Below are positions 6,921 to 13,843 of a stretch of 13,843 nucleotides of DNA, one piece after another. The stretch is taken from NCBI GenBank assembly GCA_030671985.1, contig DAOVHI010000023.1:1-13843 (forward strand), given 5' to 3'. The translations under genes and the position numbers were made by a program. The DNA comes from JAHJDO01 sp030671985 [NCBI: bacterium] (lineage in GTDB: Bacteria > JAHJDO01). Every line of letters starts with the position of its first letter. The first letter of the stretch is position 1. The notes under the pieces were generated by a model that had not been told where the DNA came from, did not search any database, and was given only the letters and a program-made list of their open reading frames with translations.

Positions 6921-8107
6921 AATTGCCCGATAAAAATGGCCGCTTTGGAAAATTTGGCGGCAGATTTGTACCTGAAACTGTTATCCCTGCCCTTCTGGAG
7001 CTTGAAAAAGCTTACTTGTCGGCAAAAAAAGATAAAAAATTTCAGAAAGAATTAAACTACTACCTGTGTGAATATGCAGGCAGGCCTTCCCCTCTGTATT
7101 TTGCTCAAAGACTTACTAAAACAATCGGAGGAGCGAAGATATATCTTAAAAGAGAGGATCTCCTGCATACTGGAGCGCATAAGATCAATAATACGCTCGG
7201 ACAAGTAATGCTTGCCAGAAAAATGGGAAAAAAGAGAATTATTGCAGAAACCGGCGCAGGTCAGCACGGAGTCGCAACGGCAACCGTTGCAAGCATGTTT
7301 GGATTGGAATGTGAAGTATTTATGGGCACGGATGATATTCATAGACAGTCCTTAAATGTATTCAAGATGAAACTACTTGGAACAAAAGTCACACCCGTAA
7401 CGTCCGGAAGCAAAACACTAAAGGATGCGACAAATCAGGCAATTAGAGATTGGGTTACAAATGTAGGAACTACACACTATGTTATTGGCTCTGTCGTCGG
7501 ACCTCATCCGTATCCAATGATGGTGAGGGATTTTCAGACGGTTATTGGCAAAGAGACCAGAAAACAAATTCTCAGGATTGAGAAAAAATTACCTAATTAC
7601 ATCGTAGCATGTGTCGGGGGAGGAAGTAATTCCATAGGAATTTTTTATCCATTCATACCTGATCAAAAAGTTTCTCTTATTGGTGTGGAAGCTGCGGGAT
7701 TTGGTATTAAAACAGGTAAACATGCTGTGACATTGGGGAAAGGCACAATAGGCGCGCTTCATGGAAGCATGAGCTATCTCTTACAAGACAATAATGGGCA
7801 GATAAAAATAGCGCATTCAATTTCTGCAGGACTTGATTATCCGGGAGTTGGTCCGGAACACAGCTTTTTAAAGAAAACAGGCAGAGCTGAATATTACTCC
7901 ATCACAGATAAAGAGGCTCTGGAAGGATTTAAACTGCTTTGCAGGACAGAGGGAATTATTCCTGCTTTGGAGAGCGCTCATGCAATCGCTTATGTAAAAA
8001 AACTTGCGCCTAAACTAAAGAAAAACGAGATAATTATAATTTGTCTTTCAGGCAGGGGAGACAAAGACGCAAACACAGTCGCAGAGGCGCTGGGAGTAAA
8101 ACTGTGA
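6917..8107 (+). CDS. trpB: Tryptophan synthase beta chain
   Basis: TrpB is the PLP enzyme that joins indole, delivered by a tunnel from TrpA, with L-serine to form tryptophan. The 396-residue length and N-terminus ([19 protein letters not shown]) are those of the TrpB1 type, which works with TrpA, not the longer TrpB2. The PLP lysine is Lys89 in HTGAHKINN. Glu111 in ETGAGQHG is the catalytic acid/base, and GGGSNS (234-239) binds the cofactor phosphate. The segment [14 protein letters not shown] (194-207 region) is family-typical. The start ATG overlaps the trpC stop (ATGA). The end overlaps trpA by four bases (GTGA), consistent with equal expression of the alpha2-beta2 partners. It contains one tryptophan residue (Trp179). 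Confidence 0.98.
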   Translation: MKLPDKNGRFGKFGGRFVPETVIPALLELEKAYLSAKKDKKFQKELNYYLCEYAGRPSPLYFAQRLTKTIGGAKIYLKREDLLHTGAHKINNTLGQVMLARKMGKKRIIAETGAGQHGVATATVASMFGLECEVFMGTDDIHRQSLNVFKMKLLGTKVTPVTSGSKTLKDATNQAIRDWVTNVGTTHYVIGSVVGPHPYPMMVRDFQTVIGKETRKQILRIEKKLPNYIVACVGGGSNSIGIFYPFIPDQKVSLIGVEAAGFGIKTGKHAVTLGKGTIGALHGSMSYLLQDNNGQIKIAHSISAGLDYPGVGPEHSFLKKTGRAEYYSITDKEALEGFKLLCRTEGIIPALESAHAIAYVKKLAPKLKKNEIIIICLSGRGDKDANTVAEALGVKL

Positions 8108-8907
8108 AAAGAATAGAACAGGTGTTTTTTAATCTGGTTAAAACTAATAAGACAGCCTTTATTCCTTTTATAACCGCAGGTGATCCGACCATTGATACAA
8201 CAAGAAAACTGGTTTTTGCATTTGAAGAGGCTGGAGCGGATATTATTGAACTTGGTATCCCGTTTTCGGATCCGCTTGCAGATGGTCATACAATACAACA
8301 GGCCTCCGAGAGAGCGCTAAAGAATGGAGTTTCTCTCAGGAATGTAATAGAACTTGTCAGCGACATTAGAGAAAAGAGCAGTGTTCCTATTGTCCTGATG
8401 GGATACTACAATCCAATATTCAAATACGGGGTTAGTAATTTTGTAAGAGATTCCATAAAGGCCGGTGTTGACGGGATTATTGTCCCTGATCTCCCGCCGG
8501 AAGAAGCCATGCCAATCTATGATGAAACAAAAAATTCTTCTCTTGCTGTAATATTTCTCGCCGCTCCTACAAGCACAGATGATAGAATTAAACTAATTGG
8601 CAGAATGACAAAAGGATTTATTTATTATGTATCCCTTACCGGCGTAACCGGAGCCAGAGGCATGCTGCCAAGAACAATCAAACGGAATGTATCAAGAATT
8701 AAGAGTCTTACTTCAAAACCTGTTTCCGTTGGCTTTGGAATCTCTACGCCGCAGCAAGCAAAAGAGGTCGCATCGTACGCTGACGGAGTGATTGTAGGAA
8801 GCGCAATAGTTAAGTTGATTGAACAAAACCTCAATAAGCCGGATCCTCTCGATAAAGTTACCGCTTATGTCAAACAAATGGTAAACGCAACAAAAGAAGA
8901 AAATTAA
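8104..8907 (+). CDS. trpA: Tryptophan synthase alpha chain
   Basis: TrpA splits indole-3-glycerol phosphate into indole and glyceraldehyde 3-phosphate and passes indole to TrpB. I use the GTG start at 8104, overlapping the trpB TGA. GGGAG lies seven bases upstream and the length becomes 267 residues, as in E. coli (268). The frame stays open to an upstream TTG at 8041, but those 21 extra residues lie inside trpB and resemble nothing in the family. With the GTG start, the catalytic residues fall at Glu49 (ELGIPFSDP) and Asp60 (ADG), the canonical numbering. TGVTGAR is the flexible loop 6 and GFGIS...GVIVGSAIV the phosphate site. Residue 62 is His (DGHTIQ), where Pro is usual. No tryptophan is present. 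It is the last trp gene; cinA follows after 15 bases. Confidence 0.96.
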   Translation: MKRIEQVFFNLVKTNKTAFIPFITAGDPTIDTTRKLVFAFEEAGADIIELGIPFSDPLADGHTIQQASERALKNGVSLRNVIELVSDIREKSSVPIVLMGYYNPIFKYGVSNFVRDSIKAGVDGIIVPDLPPEEAMPIYDETKNSSLAVIFLAAPTSTDDRIKLIGRMTKGFIYYVSLTGVTGARGMLPRTIKRNVSRIKSLTSKPVSVGFGISTPQQAKEVASYADGVIVGSAIVKLIEQNLNKPDPLDKVTAYVKQMVNATKEEN

Positions 8908-8922
8908 AGATTACAGGTTAAA

Positions 8923-10167
8923 ATGTCTGCAGAAATTATTACTATTGGGACAGAGTTGCTCACAGGCGGTCATATCAACACAAACGTATCGTATCTCTCA
9001 GAAAAACTCACATCTCTTGGCATAGAAACTTGTTTCCAAACATCTGTTGGCGACAACTATCCCAATCTGGAATCAGTACTTTCCGAAGCAATTAAACGCT
9101 CGGAAATAATTGTTGTTACAGGAGGATTAGGACCGACTGCAGACGACATAACTAAACAAGCCGTCTCAAATGTTCTGAAAACCCGTCTGATTCTTGAAAC
9201 CGGCATCGTTTCAAAAATAGAACGCTTCTTTAAGGATAGAAAAAAAGAGATATCTTCTAATAATTATAATCAAGCGCTTGTCATCAGGGGATCTATGATC
9301 ATTAATAATAAAATAGGAACAGCTCCCGGATTAATTATTGAGAGAGACCAAAATACAATCATCCTGCTTCCCGGTGTTCCGAGAGAATTAAAACCAATGT
9401 TTAAAGATACGGTTTCTAAATATCTTAAAAAGAAATACAGCAAAAATCTTGTCATCAAATCCCGTACTTTAAGAACTTTTGGACTTGGGGAATCGGTTGT
9501 AGACGAAAAAATTACGCATATTACAGAAAAATGTTCGAATCCATGTATCGCATTCCTTGCTCATGCTACAGAAGTGGATATAAAAATAACTGCAAAGGCA
9601 GGTAATCAGAATATTGCTGATTCTTTGATAGCAGACGTAGAAACTCAGATAAGAAATGCTCTTGGAGATCATGTATTTGGCGCAGATGATGAAACAATGG
9701 AAAAAATTGTTGGAGCTATTCTGACACTGAGGAATAAAACAATTGCTGTCGCTGAATCATGCACGGGAGGATTGATATCTAACCTCCTAACAAATGTATC
9801 CGGAAGTTCAGCATATTTCATTGAATCCATTGTCGCTTACAGCAATGAAGCAAAAATTAAATTACTGCATGTTTCTCCGCAAACAATTGAAGAATTCGGA
9901 GCAGTAAGTTCCCAGACGGCAAGCGCTATGGCAAAAGGGATAAAAGAACTTGCGAGTACTGATTATGCTCTTTCAATAACCGGAATAGCCGGCCCAACAG
10001 GCGGAACTTCACAAAAACCGGTTGGCTTGGTTTATATCGGGCTTGCGCATCAAAGCGGCATAGATACCTCGGAACACAAATTTTTCGGGACAAGAGACAT
10101 TATCAAACAAAAAGCTTCGCAAACTGCGTTAGACATACTAAGAAAATATCTCATAAATCAGGCATAA
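8923..10167 (+). CDS. cinA: CinA-like protein (competence/damage-inducible protein; NMN deamidase family)
   Basis: This is a full-length two-domain CinA of 414 residues. The N-terminal domain (about 1-170) is MoaB/MogA-like, with IGTELLTGGHINTN (8-21) and TGGLGPTADD (66-75). In studied homologues this part has ADP-ribose pyrophosphatase activity. The C-terminal domain (about 260-414) is PncC-like, with AESCTGG (277-283), VAYSNEAK and TGIAGPTGG (353-361). This domain deamidates nicotinamide mononucleotide in NAD recycling. The name comes from the link to competence and recombination in Gram-positive bacteria, where cinA is often co-transcribed with recA. Here recA is also next, but after 138 bases. 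It starts 15 bases after trpA with a weak ribosome site (CAGG), so it probably sits at the end of the trpCBA transcript. A role in DNA uptake here is not shown. Confidence 0.93.
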   Translation: MSAEIITIGTELLTGGHINTNVSYLSEKLTSLGIETCFQTSVGDNYPNLESVLSEAIKRSEIIVVTGGLGPTADDITKQAVSNVLKTRLILETGIVSKIERFFKDRKKEISSNNYNQALVIRGSMIINNKIGTAPGLIIERDQNTIILLPGVPRELKPMFKDTVSKYLKKKYSKNLVIKSRTLRTFGLGESVVDEKITHITEKCSNPCIAFLAHATEVDIKITAKAGNQNIADSLIADVETQIRNALGDHVFGADDETMEKIVGAILTLRNKTIAVAESCTGGLISNLLTNVSGSSAYFIESIVAYSNEAKIKLLHVSPQTIEEFGAVSSQTASAMAKGIKELASTDYALSITGIAGPTGGTSQKPVGLVYIGLAHQSGIDTSEHKFFGTRDIIKQKASQTALDILRKYLINQA

Positions 10168-10171
10168 AATA

Positions 10172-10186
10172 GGATGAATACCATCC
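10172..10186 (+). terminator. Possible weak terminator hairpin after cinA
   Basis: GGATG (10172-10176) pairs with CATCC (10182-10186) around a five-base loop. A short T-rich stretch follows (TTTTATT from 10191), after four unpaired bases. The stem is only five pairs, so termination would be inefficient at best. Confidence 0.3.
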
Positions 10187-10270
10187 GAAGTTTTATTGCA
10201 ATTAGCATTCCAGTCAAATCGCCTTAAAAAATAAAATCTTTCTAATTTTCCTAAAATGTGGTAATAAAAA

Positions 10271-10291
10271 TAGAATTAAATATTAATTTTA
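10271..10291 (+). promoter_or_regulatory. AT-rich imperfect palindrome upstream of recA (candidate operator)
   Basis: Nine-base arms TAGAATTAA and TTAATTTTA are complementary except for one pair and flank a three-base ATA centre. The element ends at the first base of the recA ribosome site. Position suits an operator or a hairpin masking the ribosome site. The sequence does not match the E. coli (CTGT-N8-ACAG) or Bacillus (GAAC-N4-GTTC) LexA boxes, and AT-rich DNA yields such palindromes by chance. Confidence 0.3.
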
Positions 10292-10305
10292 GGGAGAGAA
10301 TAGTT

Positions 10306-11316
10306 ATGGCTGAGAAAAAATCGAAAGAAAAGGACGGGGCTCTTGAAATTGCAATGTCTCAAATAGTAAAATCATATGGAAAAGGATCTATAATGAGGCT
10401 AGGTGAAGAATCTGCGACCATTAATATTGACGTAATACCAACAAGTTCAATATCTTTGGACACGGCGCTTGGTGTTGGAGGTATACCGCGTGGGAGAATA
10501 ACGGAGATATACGGACCTGAATCGTCAGGAAAAACAACACTGGCTTTGCACATTGTTGCCAACGCACAAAGATCCGGCGGCATAGCAGCTTTCATAGACG
10601 TAGAGCACGCTCTTGATCCAAAGTATTCCAAAGTTTTGGGAGTTGATTTAGACAGCCTCTTAATCTCACAGCCTGACAGCGGTGAACAGGCATTGGATAT
10701 CACAGAAACACTTGTCAGAAGCAATGCTGTAGATGTAATAGTTGTAGACTCAGTAGCTGCTATGGTTCCACGCGCAGAGATTGAAGGAGATATGGGAGAT
10801 TCGCATATGGGACTTCAGGCGCGGCTTATGTCGCAGGCTCTCAGAAAGCTGACTGCTGTTATAAGCAAATCAAAAACGTCTGTTATATTCATAAATCAAA
10901 TACGGCACAAAATAGGTGTTTTCTTCGGCAGTCCCGAGACCACTACTGGAGGAAATGCCCTTAAATTCTACGCATCTGTAAGACTGGACATTCGCAGGAT
11001 AGCAACAATTAAGAGAGGTGACGAAGCAGTAGGAAACAGAGTGAGGGTAAAAGTGGTTAAAAACAAAGTTGCTCCCCCATTCAGACAGGCGGAATTCGAT
11101 GTTATGTATAATCAGGGTATTTCCAAAGAAGCTGGAATCCTTGATATGGCAATTGAACATAAACTTATTGAAAAAGCCGGAGCATGGTTTTCTTATAACG
11201 AAGAAAAAATATCTCAGGGCCGTGAAGGCGCAGTCAGATATCTGGCAGAAAAGACTGATATTCGAGATAAACTTGAAAAGCAGATAAGAGAAAATACTGG
11301 ATTAAAGTCTGCCTAA
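10306..11316 (+). CDS. recA: Recombinase RecA
   Basis: RecA forms ATP-dependent filaments on single-stranded DNA, catalyses strand exchange and triggers LexA self-cleavage in the SOS response. I use the ATG at 10306 because AGGGAGAG (10291-10298) lies just upstream and the family N-terminus begins there. An in-frame GTG at 10258 would add 16 atypical residues. The 336-residue protein shows Walker A GPESSGKT (70-77), the catalytic Glu100 in DVEHALDP, Walker B VIVVDS, the L1 region [21 protein letters not shown] and the L2 loop [25 protein letters not shown]. His201 in L2 is an unusual substitution. The protein ends soon after the C-terminal domain (RENTGLKSA), without the long acidic tail that moderates E. 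coli RecA. cinA precedes it and alaS follows after 11 bases, probably as one transcript. Confidence 0.98.
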   Translation: MAEKKSKEKDGALEIAMSQIVKSYGKGSIMRLGEESATINIDVIPTSSISLDTALGVGGIPRGRITEIYGPESSGKTTLALHIVANAQRSGGIAAFIDVEHALDPKYSKVLGVDLDSLLISQPDSGEQALDITETLVRSNAVDVIVVDSVAAMVPRAEIEGDMGDSHMGLQARLMSQALRKLTAVISKSKTSVIFINQIRHKIGVFFGSPETTTGGNALKFYASVRLDIRRIATIKRGDEAVGNRVRVKVVKNKVAPPFRQAEFDVMYNQGISKEAGILDMAIEHKLIEKAGAWFSYNEEKISQGREGAVRYLAEKTDIRDKLEKQIRENTGLKSA

Positions 11317-11327
11317 TCAGAAAAGAT

Positions 11328-13843
11328 ATGAACAGTAAAAGAATTAGAAAATCTTTTTTAGAGTTTTTTAAGAACAAAGGACATGCAGTTATTCACAGTG
11401 CATCTCTTATTCCTCATGAAGACCCAACGCTTCTCTTCACAAATGCAGGCATGAACCAGTTTAAGGACATGTTTTTAGGTCATGGCTCACGTAATTACAA
11501 ACGCGCAACAGATTCTCAGAAATGCATAAGGGTCAGCGGAAAACATAATGACCTGGAAGATGTTGGTCATGACAGTCATCATCACACTTTTTTTGAAATG
11601 CTTGGCAGCTGGTCATTTGGCGATTATTTCAAGAAAGAAGCAATTGGTTTGGCATGGGAACTGCTTACTGAAGGATGGAAACTGCCAAAGGAAAAGCTTT
11701 GGGCAACTGTATATAAGACAGATGAAGAATCCTTTAATTATTGGAAGACTGAAACTGATATTGATAACAGCCATATTCTCCGATTTGGAGAAAAAGATAA
11801 CTTCTGGGATATGGGACAAACGGGACCATGCGGACCGTGTTCGGAAATACATATTGATCTAACTGAAAATGGTTGTAACAAATCCTTGATCAATGCAGAT
11901 AATCCCGATGTCCTAGAGCTGTGGAATTTGGTGTTTATACAGTATAATCGTAAGGATAACGGCTCTCTGGAAGAGCTGCCTTCCAAACATGTGGATACCG
12001 GCATGGGTCTTGAACGTATAACACGAGTCCTGCAAAACGCAAAATCAAACTATGATACGGATCTTTTTAAGCCTATTATTGAAACTGTGTGTAAAATCTC
12101 AGGAAAACCATATGGAGATGAATATGTTGTGCCAATACACGTAATTGTTGATCATATACGCGCTCTGGTATTTGCAATAGCGGACGGAGTAATGCCATCA
12201 AACGAAGGAAGAGGATACGTAATTAGACGGCTTATAAGAAGAGCATCAAGAAGGGGAAACATGCTTCAGCTTAATCAGCCGTTTTTATACAGACTGGTTA
12301 ATTCCGTTTTAGATATTATGGATGATGCGTACCCTGAGCTGAAGAGTCGGAGAGAGCATATAAGTCTCGTGCTTAAGAGCGAGGAAGAGCGCTTTCAGAA
12401 AACATTGCTTCAGGGAATAAACCTGTTTCAGGAGCTTGCCAAATATGTTAAAAAAGATAAGAAAAAACTCATCAGCGGAGAGAGCGCGTTCAAATTATAT
12501 GATACATTCGGATTTCCAATTGATCTCACCTGTGAAATGGCAAGAGAGCAGGGATTAGAAGTAGATATGGAGACATTCAAAGGAGAAATGGATAAACAAA
12601 GACAGCGAGGTGCTGATTCAAGACGCGTCAAAACTTTAGATGAGAAGAATCTCTCTTTTAAACAAAGCACTCTATTTACCGGATATGATACGTGTTCTGA
12701 TAAGGCGCAAATATTATGCATTCTAAAGGACGGCAAAGAAATTGGTGAGGCGAAACAGAATGATGATATTGAGCTAATACTTGACAAAACATGTTTTTAT
12801 GCCGAATCCGGAGGCCAGATTGGAGACACGGGTTCCGTTTCCACAAAAGATTGCGACATACAAATAAAAGACACTTATAAAACAACCGATACCTTTATTC
12901 ACAAAGCTAAAGTTTCTAAGGGCATAATAAAAGTTGGTGATAATGTGACTGCATCCGTTGATATAATCAGACGTGGGAGAATTGCAAGACATCACAGCTC
13001 GGCGCATCTTCTTCAATACGCGCTTCGCAAGGTTCTTGGTAAGCATATCCAGCAGGCAGGATCATGGGTTGGAAATGAGAGAATGCGATTTGATTTTAGC
13101 CATTTCAAAGCTATTGACAGCGATCAGCTTAACCGCATTGAAGAAATTGTAAATCAAAAGATTATGGAACTTGTTGATGTGAAAACCTTCAGTACGTCTA
13201 TGAAGAAAGCTAAGAAGCTTGGAGCCATTGCCCTCTTCAATGAAAAATACGGGGATACCGTAAGGGTTGTTCAGATGAACGATTTCAGTCTTGAACTATG
13301 CGGAGGAACGCATGTAGAAAATACTGGAGAAATATGGCTCTTTAGAATAATCTCTGAAAGTTCAATTGCTTCCGGTGTAAGAAGAATTGAGGCTGTATGC
13401 GGCGAAACCGCATATAATATTATGAAAGAAGATCAAGCAACACTTGCAGAAATCTCTCATCTTTTACACATACCTGTATCTGAAATACCGAGCAGAATAG
13501 AAACGCTTATAAACGACCATAAAGAGCTCGAAAAACAAATCAAAAAATTTAAAAGTAAACAGGGAATGACAAATGTAGATGATCTCATCAAGAAAGCCGT
13601 TACAATAAATAATGTAAAACTGGTTTCTGCATCTCTGAAGAATATGGGACATGAGACGTTGAGAGACCTTGCAGATGCATTAAAAACGAAGCTGGGTTCA
13701 GCCGTAGTGGTGCTTGGATCCGTGAAGGAAGATAAAGTATGTCTTGTAACAGCAGTAACTTCTGACCTTGTATCTAAAGGCCTGCATGCCGGAAAAATCA
13801 TTAAAGAGGTTGCGCAAATCACCGGCGGCAGCGGCGGCGGCAG
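11328..13843 (+). CDS. alaS: Alanine-tRNA ligase, 3' end outside window
   Basis: AlaRS charges tRNA-Ala with alanine and edits mischarged Ser and Gly. The frame is open from ATG 11328 to the last base (838 full codons, no stop or frameshift), so the gene is merely cut off, not broken. The class II catalytic core has the typical start (SKRIRKSFLEFFKNKGH-like), FFEMLGSWSFGDYF (motif 2 region), WDMGQTGPCGPCSEIH and HVDTGMGLER (motif 3). The editing domain carries the zinc ligands His556 and His560 in HHSSAHLL, and Cys658 and His662 in CGGTH. The C-Ala domain follows after a charged coiled-coil-like linker (about 715-745). The last residues seen, TGGSGGG, normally precede the conserved Arg-Pro-x-Met-Ala-Gln-Ala, so about 25-40 codons should lie beyond the window. 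It starts 11 bases after recA with a weak ribosome site. Confidence 0.97.
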   Translation, partial: MNSKRIRKSFLEFFKNKGHAVIHSASLIPHEDPTLLFTNAGMNQFKDMFLGHGSRNYKRATDSQKCIRVSGKHNDLEDVGHDSHHHTFFEMLGSWSFGDYFKKEAIGLAWELLTEGWKLPKEKLWATVYKTDEESFNYWKTETDIDNSHILRFGEKDNFWDMGQTGPCGPCSEIHIDLTENGCNKSLINADNPDVLELWNLVFIQYNRKDNGSLEELPSKHVDTGMGLERITRVLQNAKSNYDTDLFKPIIETVCKISGKPYGDEYVVPIHVIVDHIRALVFAIADGVMPSNEGRGYVIRRLIRRASRRGNMLQLNQPFLYRLVNSVLDIMDDAYPELKSRREHISLVLKSEEERFQKTLLQGINLFQELAKYVKKDKKKLISGESAFKLYDTFGFPIDLTCEMAREQGLEVDMETFKGEMDKQRQRGADSRRVKTLDEKNLSFKQSTLFTGYDTCSDKAQILCILKDGKEIGEAKQNDDIELILDKTCFYAESGGQIGDTGSVSTKDCDIQIKDTYKTTDTFIHKAKVSKGIIKVGDNVTASVDIIRRGRIARHHSSAHLLQYALRKVLGKHIQQAGSWVGNERMRFDFSHFKAIDSDQLNRIEEIVNQKIMELVDVKTFSTSMKKAKKLGAIALFNEKYGDTVRVVQMNDFSLELCGGTHVENTGEIWLFRIISESSIASGVRRIEAVCGETAYNIMKEDQATLAEISHLLHIPVSEIPSRIETLINDHKELEKQIKKFKSKQGMTNVDDLIKKAVTINNVKLVSASLKNMGHETLRDLADALKTKLGSAVVVLGSVKEDKVCLVTAVTSDLVSKGLHAGKIIKEVAQITGGSGGG

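Noticed and set aside
8041-8103. TTG-initiated 21-residue N-terminal extension of trpA
   Set aside because: It lies wholly within trpB, has no family resemblance, and the GTG at 8104 has a good ribosome site and restores canonical TrpA numbering (Glu49, Asp60).
10258-10305. GTG start adding 16 residues to RecA
   Set aside because: The added residues are atypical and span the AT palindrome and the Shine-Dalgarno of the better ATG at 10306.
10359-10724. 121-residue minus-strand frame opposite recA, and similar long minus-strand frames elsewhere
   Set aside because: They mirror conserved genes, lack ribosome sites and recognisable domains, and would leave overlapping antisense coding without support.
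11548-11862. 104-residue + strand frame inside alaS
   Set aside because: It is a shadow frame; the alaS frame through the same bases encodes the conserved AlaRS catalytic core.
13820-13843. Repetitive GGC run at the window end as a repeat or assembly artefact
   Set aside because: It encodes the conserved Gly-Gly-Ser-Gly-Gly-Gly of the AlaRS C-terminal domain.

Overview
The window is a compact bacterial chromosomal segment with every recognisable gene on the + strand and no sign of mobile DNA, rRNA, tRNA or CRISPR. Base composition is moderately AT-rich. Gene order is gyrA (3' part), psd, pssA, trpE, trpG, trpD, csp, trpC, trpB, trpA, cinA, recA, alaS (5' part, cut by the window end). I cannot assign the organism firmly. 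Making phosphatidylethanolamine through phosphatidylserine, a short-type Psd, and cinA-recA-alaS linkage fit several bacterial groups. An uncultured lineage of the Omnitrophota/PVC-like kind is a low-confidence guess from gene order alone.

Positions 1-2577 hold the end of DNA gyrase subunit A followed directly by two phospholipid genes. PssA makes phosphatidylserine and Psd decarboxylates it to phosphatidylethanolamine. gyrA and psd abut (TAA then ATG), and psd and pssA share an ATGA overlap, so they are probably one transcript. Only 23 bases separate pssA from trpE, so the first trp block may also depend on read-through from upstream.

Positions 2601-8907 are a tryptophan operon split in two. 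Block one is trpE-trpG-trpD (chorismate to phosphoribosyl-anthranilate). Block two is trpC-trpB-trpA (CdRP to indole-glycerol phosphate to tryptophan). Between them sits a cold-shock-domain gene with its own sigma70-like promoter, a structured leader and a good intrinsic terminator. The terminator's T-run merges into a new promoter for trpCBA. No trpF is present, so one pathway step must be supplied from elsewhere. No leader peptide or attenuator is visible before either block.

Positions 8923-13843 carry cinA, recA and alaS. The 138-base cinA-recA gap holds a small hairpin and an AT-rich imperfect palindrome next to the recA ribosome binding site. alaS follows recA after 11 bases and is open to the end of the window, stopping just before its last few dozen codons.

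I found no convincing previously undescribed system. The points most worth a second look are the csp gene between the two trp blocks, the missing trpF, and the terminator/promoter junction between the blocks.
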